Origin: Streptomyces altiplanensis
GTDB lineage: Bacteria > Actinomycetota > Actinomycetes > Streptomycetales > Streptomycetaceae
DNA: 64,000 bases
Direction: 5' to 3'
Assembly: GCA_003719395.1 (NCBI GenBank)
Contig: RHMC01000018.1
Location: 1 to 64,000, forward strand
This document shows, piece by piece, positions 35,294-44,358 of the stretch. How positions within the stretch are numbered: the first letter of the stretch is position 1; each line of letters begins with the position of its first letter. The position numbers and the translations under genes are program-made. The notes beneath the pieces were generated by a model that was not told where the DNA came from, searched no databases, and saw only the letters and a list, made by a program, of their open reading frames with translations.

Positions 35294-35780
35294 CGTCCCG
35301 TGCGACTGCGGGATGCGAGGCCACAAGGCCCCGGACGGAACGCGCGACCACCGCTGCGCACGACACCGGGCGCGACAGACCTGGCCGCGTCGGAGCCAAA
35401 ACCGTGCGCTCTGGTCACGAGGACGGCGGGGCGCGAAGTCCGGTTCGGCGAGGCGGCGCCGGCGGCCGCCACGAGCCGTCCGCCCCGGCCCGGCGCGGAC
35501 CTGCCGGCCCGGACTCCGGCGCAGGACAGGGAGCCGGCCGCGACCGCCCGCAGACCGGAGAGACCGTCCGGGCCGAGCGCGGCGTCCGTAGGTCGCCGGA
35601 AACGTCCCCGTGGGCGCGGGCGGCACCGGTTTCCGTGCCGCCGGGTCCGCGCAAGATCTTCGTCCTTGACAGCGGGTGAAGCCGTGGGTGAGTCTTCGAG
35701 CGTCCGATGGGAACGTTCCCATTCGGCCGGGGAGCGCAAGCGCCCGGGCCTCGCCGCACCCGCGCAACAGGAGACAGCAC
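35294..35780. other. intergenic region before the oxidoreductase pair
   Basis: 487 bp with no convincing gene on either strand. Its right end holds the operator at 35708-35721 and presumably the promoter for the downstream genes. Confidence 0.5.
35708..35721. promoter_or_regulatory. LacI-type box TGGGAACGTTCCCA
   Basis: Perfect 14-bp palindrome 60 bp upstream of the Gfo/Idh start. It is identical in type to the two boxes at the beta-glucoside operon (42917-42952), so the same regulator (43123-44139) probably controls this unit. Confidence 0.7.
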
Positions 35781-36772
35781 ATGTCCGATCGTCCGGTCCG
35801 TTGGGGCATCCTGGCCACCGGCCCCATGGCCGCCGCCTTCACCGAAGACCTGGCCCTGATCCCGGAGGCGGAGGTGGTCGCCGTCAGTTCCCGCTCCGAG
35901 CACTCCGCCCGGCTCTTCGCCGACCGGTTCTCCACCCCCCGCTCGTACGGCAGTTGGCAAGCTCTCGCGGCGGATCCGGAGGTCGACGTCGTCTACGTCG
36001 CCACGCCGCACGCCCATCACCTCGCGGCCACCACCGTCTGTCTCGACGGCGGCAAGGGCGGTGCTGTGCGAGAAGCCGTTCGCCCTGAACCGGGCGCAGG
36101 CCGCGTCGATGGCCGCGCTGGCGGAGCGTCACTCCCTCTTCCTCATGGAAGCCATGTGGACCTCCCTCAACCCTCTGGTCCGGCGCGTCCGCTCCATGGT
36201 CGACGAGGGCCTCATCGGTGAAGTCCGCTCCGTGCACGCGGACTTCGGCGCGCGGGTCCCGCACGTCCCCGGGAACAGGCTGCGCGACCCCGCCGCCGGC
36301 GGCGGTGCCCTCCTCCGACCTCGGCACGTACCCCGTGTCGTTCGCCCACCTGCTGCTGGGCCCGCCCGACCAGGTGAGGGCCTGGGCGGACCTCACCGAC
36401 GACGGTGTGGACGAGAGCACGGCGATGATCCTGGGCTACGACAGCGGGGCCATGGCCGTCCTGTCCTGTTCGCTGTCCGCCGAAGACGCGCGCGGCGCCG
36501 TCGTCCACGGCACCGAGGGCCGGATCGAGATACCCACGGACTTCTACAACCCGCAGACCGTGATCCTGCGGCGCGACGGGCACGACCCCCAGACGCTCGT
36601 CGCTGAGCCGCAGAGCGGTAACGGTTACGGCCACCAGGCGCGGGAAGTGATGCGCTGTCTGCGGGAGAAGCGGACCCAGTCGGACCTGGTCCCGCTGCAA
36701 GGCACCCTCGACGTCATGGGCACCCTGGACAAGGTGCGTGAACTCGTCGGTGTGCGCTATCCCGGCGAGTGA
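35781..36772 (+). CDS. Gfo/Idh/MocA-family oxidoreductase (two frame breaks)
   Basis: About 330 aa, NAD(P)-dependent sugar or inositol dehydrogenase family, cytoplasmic. ATG at 35781 behind CAGGAGA. Rossmann start VRWGILATGPMAAAFTEDLA; VDVVYVATPHAHH; then, after a shift near 36056, the catalytic Lys motif CEKPFALNRAQAASMAALAE; after another near 36300, LGTYPVSFAHLLLGPPDQVR to YPGE. The box at 35708 places it in the local LacI regulon. Together with the next gene it may process oxidised or unusual glucosides. Confidence 0.82.
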
Positions 36773-36824
36773 GCGGATGAACGACCCGGATGCCCCCCAC
36801 CCGGCCGAATTTAGGATGCACTTC

Positions 36825-37809
36825 ATGGAACAGCGACTTTTGGGCAGGACCGGCCGGAACGTCTCCGTCGTCGGGCTCGGTACGTGGCAGCTCGGCGCCG
36901 ACTGGGGCGCCGTACGGGAGGAGGACGCCCTCGGTGTCCTGGACGCGGCGGTCGAGGAAGGAGTCACGTTCTTCGACACGGCCGACGTGTACGGGGACGG
37001 GCGCAGCGAGCAGCTGATCGGGCGCTATCTGCGCGAGCGGCCGGACGCCGATGTGTTCGTCGCCACCAAGATGGGCCGCCGCGCCGAGCAGCTGCCCGAG
37101 AACTACGTGCTGGACAACTTCCGCGCCTGGAACGACCGGTCGCGCCAGAACCTCGGCGTGGACACCCTGGACCTGGTGCAGCTGCACTGTCCCCCGTCCT
37201 CGGTCCACTCCTCGGGCGAGGTCTTCGACGCGCTGGACACCCTGGTGGCCGAGAAGCGGGTCGCCGCCTACGGCGTGAGCGTCGAGACGTGCGCCGAGGC
37301 CCTCGCCGCGATCGCGCACCCGGGCACGGCGAGCGTGCAGATCATCCTCAACCCGTTCCGCCTCAAGCCGCTCGAAGAGGTGCTCGGGGCCGCCGCCGAG
37401 GCCGGCGTGGGCATCATCGCCAGGGTCCCCCTCGCCTCGGGCCTGCTGTCGGGGAAGTACACCAAGGAGACCGTCTTCGCCGGTGACGACCACCGGACCT
37501 ACAACCGGCACGGCGAGGCGTTCGACCAGGGGGAGACGTTCTCCGGCATCGACTTCGAGACCGGTGTCGAGGCCGCCGCCGAATTCGCCGCTCTCGCTCC
37601 GCACGGGGCGACGCCCGCGCAGACGGCCCTGCGGTGGATCATCCAGCAGCCCGGTGTGAGCAGTGTGATCCCGGGCGCGCGTTCGGCCGGGCAGGCCCGC
37701 GCGAACGCGGCGGCCGCTGCGCTTCCGGCGCTGCCGGAGACGGTTCTCGGCTCCGTACGGAAGCTGTACGACGAGCTGCATCCGCGCGCAGGTGCACCAC
37801 CGCTGGTAG
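36825..37809 (+). CDS. aldo/keto reductase (frame broken at the last residues)
   Basis: About 327 aa TIM-barrel oxidoreductase. ATG at 36825 (MEQRLLGRTGRNVSVVGLGT), AGGA upstream. Catalytic Asp in FFDTADVYGDG (Asp and Tyr), Lys in VFVATKMGRR, His in LDLVQLHCPPS. The C-terminal NADPH-binding region SSVIPGARSAGQARANAAAA is intact. Near 37780 a shift hides the normal end (CIRAQVHHRW, TAG at 37807-37809); unshifted, the frame would run to 38009. It lies 52 bp after the Gfo/Idh gene, likely in one operon. Confidence 0.85.
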
Positions 37810-37830
37810 ACGCTCCGCGTCCTTTGGACA

Positions 37831-37869
37831 CGACTGGCCGGCGTGCTGTGCGCACGCCGGGCCCAGTCG
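37831..37869. terminator. bidirectional terminator
   Basis: Hairpin with arms CGACTGGCCGGCGTGC and its complement carrying a two-base bulge, centred between the convergent aldo/keto reductase and beta-glucosidase stops. Confidence 0.65.
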
Positions 37870-37891
37870 TCGAACGGCCAGTACGGTCAGG

Positions 37892-39370
37892 CTACTTGGC
37901 CGGTGACTGCGTCACCGGCAGCGCGTCCGTCGCCGGCAGCGTGCCGGTGCGCGCCACGTCGGCGTACCAGCGGGCACTCGCCTTCGGGGTGCGCCGGCCC
38001 GTCGGGTAGTCGACGTAGACGGCGCCGAAGCGCTTGCTGTATCCGTAGCCCCACTCGAAGTTGTCGAGCAGGGACCACAGGAAGTAGCCGCGGACGTCCA
38101 CACCCGCCTGGATCGCCCGGTGGACCGCGGTGAGGTGGCCGTGCAGGTAGGCGACCCGGTCGGGGTCGATCACCTCGCCCTGCGGGTTGACGTAGTCGTC
38201 GAACGCCGCGCCGTTCTCCGTGATCATGAGGGGCAGGTCCGGGAAGTCGTTCTTGAGCCGGAGCAGCAGGTCGTACATGCCACTGGGGTCCACGGCCCAG
38301 CCCATCGCCGTGGTGGAGCCCGGAGGCAGGTGGAAGTTCACGTTGTCGGCGCCCGGCCACGGGCTGTGCGCGCTGTTGCCGTGGCCGTCGGAGCCGTGGG
38401 CGGCCTCGCCGTCGGCGGCGGAGACCAGGGTCGGCGTGTAGTAGTTGACGCCCAGGAAGTCGAGCGGCTGGTGGATGTCGGCCGTGTCGCCGTCCTGCAC
38501 GAAGGACCAGTCGGTGAGGTGGGCCGTGTCGCTCAGCAGGTCGGCCGGGTACGTACCGCCGAGCACGGGACCGGTGAAGATCCGGTTGGCCAGCGCGTCG
38601 ATACGACGGGCCGCGTCCACGTCCTCGGCGCTCTCGGTGAGCGGCCGCACGTGGTGGACGTTGAGGGTGGTGGAGATCTGCGCGTCGCCGGGCAGGGCTG
38701 CGCGCAGTGCCTGCACCGCCTTGCCGTGGGCCAGGTTGAGGTGGTGGGCGGCGCGCAGGGCGGCGACGGGTTCGGTGCGGCCCGGTGCGTGGACGCCGGA
38801 GGCATAGCCGAGGAAGGCGCTGCACCAGGGCTCGTTGAGGGTCGTCCAGGTCCGTACCCGGTCACCCAGGGCGTCGGCGGCCAGGGCGGCGTACTCGGCG
38901 AAGCGTTCGGCGGTGGCACGTTCCGGCCACCCGCCCATGTTCTCCAGTTCCTGCGGCAGGTCCCAGTGGTAGAGCGTGGCGACGGGCTTGATGCCCTTCT
39001 CCAGCAGCTCGTCGGTCAGCCTGCGGTAGAAGTCCAGCCCCTTCTGCACCGCGGGGCCGCGGCCGGTGGGCTGGATGCGGGGCCAGGCCAGGGAGAAGCG
39101 GTAGGCACCCACACCGAGGTCGGCCATGATGGCGACGTCCTCCTGCCACCGGTGGTAGTGGTCGGTGGCGATGTCCCCGGTGTCGCCGTTGCGGACCTTG
39201 CCCGGGGTGCGGGAGTAGGTGTCCCAGATGGACGGGGTGCGCCCGTCCTCCGTCGCCGCTCCTTCGATCTGGTACGCGGCGGTCGCCGTGCCCCAGAGGA
39301 ATCCCGGAGGGAAGGTGCGGGTGTCGGGGGTCTGCGGAGCGGGCTCGCTGCGTCGGACTGCGGTGACCAC
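37892..39370 (-). CDS. bglC: GH1 beta-glucosidase
   Basis: 492 aa, cytoplasmic. GTG at 39370 behind GGAAGGACC. Acid/base Glu180 in [11 protein letters not shown]; nucleophile Glu385 in [11 protein letters not shown]; also [15 protein letters not shown] and the aglycone region [20 protein letters not shown]. It hydrolyses imported cellobiose or other beta-glucosides to glucose. Last gene of the SBP-permease-permease-glucosidase operon, the same order as cebEFG-bglC. The symbol rests on that order and family, not on full-length comparison. Confidence 0.88.
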   Translation of the reverse strand: MVTAVRRSEPAPQTPDTRTFPPGFLWGTATAAYQIEGAATEDGRTPSIWDTYSRTPGKVRNGDTGDIATDHYHRWQEDVAIMADLGVGAYRFSLAWPRIQPTGRGPAVQKGLDFYRRLTDELLEKGIKPVATLYHWDLPQELENMGGWPERATAERFAEYAALAADALGDRVRTWTTLNEPWCSAFLGYASGVHAPGRTEPVAALRAAHHLNLAHGKAVQALRAALPGDAQISTTLNVHHVRPLTESAEDVDAARRIDALANRIFTGPVLGGTYPADLLSDTAHLTDWSFVQDGDTADIHQPLDFLGVNYYTPTLVSAADGEAAHGSDGHGNSAHSPWPGADNVNFHLPPGSTTAMGWAVDPSGMYDLLLRLKNDFPDLPLMITENGAAFDDYVNPQGEVIDPDRVAYLHGHLTAVHRAIQAGVDVRGYFLWSLLDNFEWGYGYSKRFGAVYVDYPTGRRTPKASARWYADVARTGTLPATDALPVTQSPAK

Positions 39371-39465
39371 GTACGTAGGTCCTTCCGGAAGGGGATGTCA
39401 GGTGCGTGAGAGGTCGTACGGAGAGAAACGGAGAGAGGAGGGGGAGGTGAAGGGGCGCCGCGCGC

Positions 39466-40392
39466 TCAGCCCTTGACCGCTCCCTGCATGATGCCGCCGA
39501 CGATCTGGCGGCCGAAGACGATGAACATCGCCAGCAGTGGCAGTGTGCCGAGGAGCGCGCCCGCCATGATGACCGACTGGTCCTTGACGTATCCGGCGCT
39601 GAGCTGGGTCAGCGCGACGGGCACCGTCGGGTTCTCCATGTTGAGCGCGACGAACGGCCAGAAGAAGTCGTTCCACGCGTGCACGAACGTGATCATGAAG
39701 AGGACGGACATCGCCGGGCGGGCGACCGGCAGCACGATGCTCCAGAAGATGCGCAGCGAGTGGGCGCCGTCCACCCGGCCGGCCTCGACGAGCTCGTCGG
39801 GCAGTGCCTCACTGAGGTACTGCCGCATGAAGAACACGCCGACCGCGCTGACCAGGGTGGGGAAGATGACGGAGGGCAGCTTCTGGCCCCAGCCCAGGTC
39901 GCTCATCATCATGAACAGCGGCACGACGCTGAGCTGCGGCGGGACCATCATCGTGCCGATGACGAGCATCAGCAGGAGGTTGCGGCCCTTGAAGCGCAGT
40001 TTGGCGAAGGCGAACCCGGCCAGGGTGGCGAACAGCACCGTGGCGGTCGCGATGGAGCCGGCGACGATCAGGCTGTTGAGCAGCGCCTTGCCCATCGCGG
40101 CGTCTTCCCACGCCTTGGCCAGGTTGGAGAAGAGGTTCGGGCCGGGGAGGAACGGCGGCGGGGTCTGCGTGACACGGGTGTTGTCCGTCGAGGCCGCCAC
40201 CATCGTGAAGTACAGCGGGAACAGCGAGGTGAGTGCGGCGATCCCGAGCAGGATGTACGCGAGGGGGCCCGCGTGGTGCTGGCGCCCGGCTCCGGTGCGC
40301 AGCAGCCGGCGGCGGCTGCGGCCGCCGGATGCCGTGGTGGTCGTACGCGGGGCGAGCTCGTCCGGCCGGGCCTGGAGGCTGTCGGTGGTCAT
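39466..40392 (-). CDS. cebG: sugar ABC permease, CebG type
   Basis: 308 aa. ATG at 40392 behind CAGGAG. A Ser/Thr/Arg-rich cytoplasmic N-terminus (about 40 aa) precedes six helices. EAA loop DELVEAGRVDGAHSLRIFWS; ends GGIMQGAVKG. MalG-type partner of the upstream permease; no ATPase gene nearby, consistent with a shared MsiK. Operon gaps are short (14 bp upstream, 95 bp to bglC). Cellobiose import inferred from context. Confidence 0.85.
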   Translation of the reverse strand: MTTDSLQARPDELAPRTTTTASGGRSRRRLLRTGAGRQHHAGPLAYILLGIAALTSLFPLYFTMVAASTDNTRVTQTPPPFLPGPNLFSNLAKAWEDAAMGKALLNSLIVAGSIATATVLFATLAGFAFAKLRFKGRNLLLMLVIGTMMVPPQLSVVPLFMMMSDLGWGQKLPSVIFPTLVSAVGVFFMRQYLSEALPDELVEAGRVDGAHSLRIFWSIVLPVARPAMSVLFMITFVHAWNDFFWPFVALNMENPTVPVALTQLSAGYVKDQSVIMAGALLGTLPLLAMFIVFGRQIVGGIMQGAVKG

Positions 40393-40406
40393 GGGCTGGC
40401 TCCTGG

Positions 40407-41267
40407 TCAGGATGAGCGGGACGACGTGAGGCGCTGGAGGAGACGCTGCAGCAGGAAGACGAGGATGACGATGAGGAACATCGCCCACGCGACGGTGGCG
40501 GCCCGTCCCATCTGGTAGTTCTTCCAGCCCGCCTCGTACAGCAGCAGACCCAGCGTCTGGTACTGGTTGTCGGCGCCGCCGCTGATGCCGTTGGGCCCCT
40601 GGCCGAAGATCAGCGGCTCACCGAAGATCTGGGTCGCCCCGATGGTCGACAGCACGATCGTGAAGACGATGGTGGAGCGGATGCCGGGGACGGTGACCTG
40701 GCGGAACTGCTGCCAGCGCGAGGCGCCGTCGATCGCCGCGGCCTCGTAGCGGTCGCGCGGGATGGCCTGCATGGCGGCCAGGTACAGCAGCGCGTTGTAG
40801 CCGGTCCAGCGCCAGATGACGATCGTCGAAATGGCGAACTGGGCGGGCCACTTGGAGTCTTCCCAGTCGACGCCGTCGACGCCGAACAGCTCGATGAACC
40901 AGTTGATCATGCCGAAGTCGCGCTCGAACAGCATGGTGAACACGAGCGCCGCCGCGCCCACCGAGGTGGCGTACGGCGCGAGTGCGGCGACCCGGAAGAA
41001 GGTCGAGCCGCGCAGCTTGTAGTTGAGCAGGTGTGCCAGGCCCAGCGCCAGCATGAGCTGCGGCACCGTGGAGATGACGCCGATGGTGAAGGTGTTGGCG
41101 AAGGCGTTCCAGAACTGGTCGTCCTGGATCAGTTCGGTGTAGTTGCCGAACCCCTTCCACTCCATGATGTCCAGAGTGGCGAGCTCCACCTTGTGGAGCG
41201 AGATCCAGAACGTGTAGAGCAGGGGGTAAAGGCTGAACGCCGTGAAGATGAGGAAGAACGGCGCCAC
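40407..41267 (-). CDS. cebF: sugar ABC permease, CebF type (start unresolved)
   Basis: At least 286 aa, six helices, MalF-type (FLIFTAFSLYPLLYTFWISL, EAA-like loop RDRYEAAAIDGASRWQQFRQ). The GTG at 41267 is the first start in frame, but a coherent N-terminal tail continues upstream in the same frame (GRRNLLHRLDLKGAPYSF and GGTKKNKASGEGGRPQQG) without a start codon. A strong ribosome site (AAGGAAGGAGG) sits at about 41431-41444 in front of another frame. The true start is therefore probably near 41430 with one missing or extra base in between. Confidence 0.8.
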   Translation of the reverse strand: MAPFFLIFTAFSLYPLLYTFWISLHKVELATLDIMEWKGFGNYTELIQDDQFWNAFANTFTIGVISTVPQLMLALGLAHLLNYKLRGSTFFRVAALAPYATSVGAAALVFTMLFERDFGMINWFIELFGVDGVDWEDSKWPAQFAISTIVIWRWTGYNALLYLAAMQAIPRDRYEAAAIDGASRWQQFRQVTVPGIRSTIVFTIVLSTIGATQIFGEPLIFGQGPNGISGGADNQYQTLGLLLYEAGWKNYQMGRAATVAWAMFLIVILVFLLQRLLQRLTSSRSS

Positions 41268-41526
41268 GAAGCTGTACGGAGCGCCCTTCAGATCCAGACG
41301 GTGCAGGAGGTTGCGCCGGCCCTGCTGAGGACGACCCCCTTCACCACTGGCCTTGTTCTTCTTCGTACCACCGGCCGGAGCGGCCGGGCTCCTTCGGCGT
41401 GGGGGGCGGAGGTGGGGGTGGCCGACCGGGAGGCCTCCTTCCTTGAGGGTGGGCAGAAGCGGTCCCCGGCGGCCGGGACGGCCGGTGCGGCACGTCCGCG
41501 GTCGCCGGGGACATCAGGACAGGAGG

Positions 41527-42837
41527 TCAGCCGACGGCCTTCTTGATGCGCTCGTCGGTGGTGTCCCACGCCTTGCCGGGCTCGGTGCCCTTGTCGACGA
41601 GCTGGAGGCCCTGCGAGAAGATGTCCTTGATCGCGCCGTCCTTGCGGCCGAGGACCTGCTCGTCGGGGATCTCCTGCGCGGCGGCGCCGAAGATCTGGCC
41701 GGTGGGCGCGTCACTGAAGTACTCGTGCTTGACACTGGTGACTTCGGGCTTGCTCAGCGCCTCCTTGGAGGAGGGCATGTTGCCGAGCTTGCTGAAGATG
41801 TACGCCTGCTGCTCGGGCGCGGTGAGCCAGGCGACCAGCTTCTTGGCCTCCTCCTTCACCGGGCTGCTCTCCAGGACGCCGAGGAAGGTGCCGCCCCAGT
41901 TGGCGCCCTTCGGAGCCTTGGCGACGTCCCACTTGCCCTTGTTCGCGGGGCCGGCCTTCTCGCTGATGTGGGCGAGCATCCATGCCGGGCACACGGTGGA
42001 GGCGAAGGTGCTGTTGGCCAGACCGGGGTCCCAGCCCTTCTGGAACTGCGGCAGTTTGGCGCTCAGGCCCGCCTGCCCGGCCTCGACGGCCAGGTCCCAG
42101 GCTTCCTTGATGACGGGGCTGTCCTGGTAGATCAGCTCGCCGTCCTTGTTGTAGAACTGCTCACTGTTGCCGTAGATGCTGGCGTTGAACAGGCCGGAGG
42201 AGGCGTCCATGAAGGAGACCTTCTTGTTCTTGTTGCCCGCCTTGAACCGCTTGCCGGCCTCGACGTACTTGGCCCAGTCGCCTTCCCACAGTTTGGCGAC
42301 CTCCTCGCGGTCGGTCGGCAGACCGGCCTGCTCGAACAGGTCCTTGCGGTAGCAGACCGCCATCGGGCCGATGTCCGTGCCCAGACCGATGACCTTCTTG
42401 TCCGGCGTGGTGACCTGGCTGAGCTTCCACGGCAGGAAGTGGTCCACGCCCTCGACCTTGGACATGTCGGCGAACTTTTCGGCCCGGGTGTCGACGAGTT
42501 CCTTGGCGCGGCCGATCTCTATGCCCTGGATGTCCTTCAGGCCGCTGCCGGCGGCGAGGCGGGTCTGCAGCGCGGTGTAGTACGTCTGCTCGTCACCCGC
42601 GACCTCGGCCTTGATCGTGACGTTCGGGTTCTCCTTCATGTAGCGGTCGAGGAGACCGGTCTCCTTGATGCCCATGACGCCGAACAGCCCCATCGTGATG
42701 GTGACCTTGCCGTCCTTGACACCGCCGCCGGTGCCGCCGCTGTCACTGCCGCTGCATCCGACGACCAGGCCGAGTGCGGCCACGGTCGAAACGGCCGACA
42801 CGACCTTCGTACGCAACAGCTTGTGAGCCCTGCTCAT
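41527..42837 (-). CDS. cebE: sugar-binding lipoprotein, CebE type
   Basis: 436 aa. ATG at 42837 behind GGGAGGG. Lipobox GLVVGC at about residue 28 followed by a Ser/Gly spacer, so a surface lipoprotein. Family 1 binding protein: YYTALQTRLAAGSGLKDIQG, IGPMAVCYRKDLFEQAGLPT, FGAAAQEIPDEQVLGRKDGA. First gene of the operon, behind two LacI-type boxes. Binds cellobiose/cellotriose in characterised ceb systems; here a beta-glucoside ligand is inferred from bglC and the GH5-linked regulon. Confidence 0.87.
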   Translation of the reverse strand: MSRAHKLLRTKVVSAVSTVAALGLVVGCSGSDSGGTGGGVKDGKVTITMGLFGVMGIKETGLLDRYMKENPNVTIKAEVAGDEQTYYTALQTRLAAGSGLKDIQGIEIGRAKELVDTRAEKFADMSKVEGVDHFLPWKLSQVTTPDKKVIGLGTDIGPMAVCYRKDLFEQAGLPTDREEVAKLWEGDWAKYVEAGKRFKAGNKNKKVSFMDASSGLFNASIYGNSEQFYNKDGELIYQDSPVIKEAWDLAVEAGQAGLSAKLPQFQKGWDPGLANSTFASTVCPAWMLAHISEKAGPANKGKWDVAKAPKGANWGGTFLGVLESSPVKEEAKKLVAWLTAPEQQAYIFSKLGNMPSSKEALSKPEVTSVKHEYFSDAPTGQIFGAAAQEIPDEQVLGRKDGAIKDIFSQGLQLVDKGTEPGKAWDTTDERIKKAVG

Positions 42838-42916
42838 TTAGCCCTCCCAGTGGCGGCGCCGACGCACCGGAGTGCAAGCCCCCCGGCCGGTCCGCTCTGC
42901 GGCTTCGATGATGGAG

Positions 42917-42952
42917 TGGGTACGTTCCCACTTAGTGGTGGGAACGTGCCCA
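42917..42952. promoter_or_regulatory. tandem LacI-type boxes of the ceb-like operon
   Basis: TGGGTACGTTCCCA (42917-42930) and TGGGAACGTGCCCA (42939-42952), each one mismatch from TGGGAACGTTCCCA, centres 22 bp apart. They lie in the divergent gap, 80-115 bp from the binding-protein start and about 170 bp from the regulator start. They differ from the CebR consensus at the central AACGTT versus AGCGCT. Confidence 0.75.
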
Positions 42953-43122
42953 CCACGGTTCACGAAGACTGACCGGCGGGCGTTGGGTCTGTCAAGAACT
43001 TGAATCCACTTCGTTGCACACAGATGTCGTCGACAATCTGCTCGGAGCCGCGAAGCTCGGTTACTGTCTGGCACAATGCGCTGGTGAACGGCGCCCGGAC
43101 GCCGCTCTACGAGGAGGAAGCC

Positions 43123-44139
43123 ATGGAGGGAAGGCGACGCCCGACCATCAAAACCGTGGCCGCGAGAGCCGGCGTGGGGCGTACGACCGTCTCACGTGTC
43201 ATCAACGGTTCGACGCTCGTCAGCGAAGAGGCGCGGGCCGCGGTCCTGGCCGCGATCGACGAACTCAACTACGTACCGAACTCCGTTGCCCGCGGCCTCG
43301 TCACCAGCAGGACCAACTCCATCGCACTCGTGATCCCGGAGTCCGAGAGCCGCCTGGGGTCGGAGCCCTACTTCTCGGCCGTCATCCGCGGAGTCAGTAC
43401 CGGCCTGGCCGACACCAGGACCCAGTTGCAGCTCATGCTCGTACGGGACAAGGGCGAGCGGGACCGGCTGACCGACTCGGTCGCCGAACGGCGCGTGGAC
43501 GGCGTGCTGCTGGTGTCGGTGCACGAACAGGATCCGCTGCCCGGCCTGCTGGAGGACATGGGCCTGCCCACCGTGCTCGCCGGCCGGCGCTCCCCCACCG
43601 AGTCCCTCAGCCATGTCCACTGCGACAACCTCGGCGGTGCGACGGCCGCGGTCCGGCATCTGCTGGAGCGCGGCCGGACGACGGTCGCCACGATCGCCGG
43701 CCCGCTGGACATGGACGTGGGCCGCACCCGGCTGCAGGGGTGGCGGGACGCGCAGGAGGAAGCAGGCTGTGACGCCGGCCAACGGCTGGTCGCCTCGGCA
43801 GACTTCACCGAAGCCGGAGGCGAACAGGCGATGCGTTCACTTCTTGAAGCAGCGCCTGACCTGGATGCCGTCTTCGTGGCGTCCGACGTCATGGCCGCGG
43901 GCGCGATGGTGGAACTGCGCAGACAGGGGCGGCGTGTTCCGCACGACGTGGCCGTGGTCGGCTTCGACGACTCGTTCTTCGCCCGCCACACCGACCCCCC
44001 TCTGACGAGCGTGCGCCAGCCCATAGAGGAGATCGGCACAATGATCGCCCGTATCCTGCTCGAGGAGATCGCCGACCCCGAAGCGCCCCGGCAGCACATC
44101 CTGCTCCCCACGGACCTCATCGTCCGCGACTCCTCGTGA
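43123..44139 (+). CDS. cebR: LacI-family repressor, CebR/CelR-like
   Basis: 338 aa. ATG at 43123 behind GAGGAGGAAG. Helix-turn-helix TIKTVAARAGVGRTTVSRVI, hinge helix NSVARGLVTS, then a periplasmic-binding-protein-like sensor domain (SEPYFSAVIRGVSTGLADTR, HVHCDNLGGATAAVRHLLER, DLDAVFVASDVMAAGAMVEL). It resembles the cellobiose-responsive CelR/CebR group, and sits divergent from the importer operon. Because the local boxes differ from the canonical CebR box, it may be a paralogue with shifted specificity; the symbol is tentative. Confidence 0.85.
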   Translation: MEGRRRPTIKTVAARAGVGRTTVSRVINGSTLVSEEARAAVLAAIDELNYVPNSVARGLVTSRTNSIALVIPESESRLGSEPYFSAVIRGVSTGLADTRTQLQLMLVRDKGERDRLTDSVAERRVDGVLLVSVHEQDPLPGLLEDMGLPTVLAGRRSPTESLSHVHCDNLGGATAAVRHLLERGRTTVATIAGPLDMDVGRTRLQGWRDAQEEAGCDAGQRLVASADFTEAGGEQAMRSLLEAAPDLDAVFVASDVMAAGAMVELRRQGRRVPHDVAVVGFDDSFFARHTDPPLTSVRQPIEEIGTMIARILLEEIADPEAPRQHILLPTDLIVRDSS

Positions 44140-44220
44140 GAAGGCCGGCCGGTGACGGCTCCGTCCCCCGGAGCGGCGGCCTGCGCCGGAGGCCGTAACG
44201 CTGTGTGCTCGCTTCCCCAC

Positions 44221-44264
44221 CCTCAGGCATACCCGTTGCTCAGATGTGTGAGACGGGTCTGAGG
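44221..44264 (+). promoter_or_regulatory. long imperfect hairpin before the ATP-grasp gene
   Basis: Nested arms CCTCAG, ACCCGT and CTCA pair with TGAG, ACGGGT and CTGAGG, with a 4-nt and a 2-nt bulge. It lies 82 bp after the repressor stop and 95 bp before the ATP-grasp start, so it may be a terminator for the former or a leader structure for the latter. Confidence 0.4.
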
Positions 44265-44358
44265 AGGAAGGCGATCAGGACGCTCGCGCCATCAGCGCCC
44301 CGTGAGGGAACGCTGCGCACCAGGCGACGAAGCGGAACGAGCCGGCCAAGGAGAGCAA

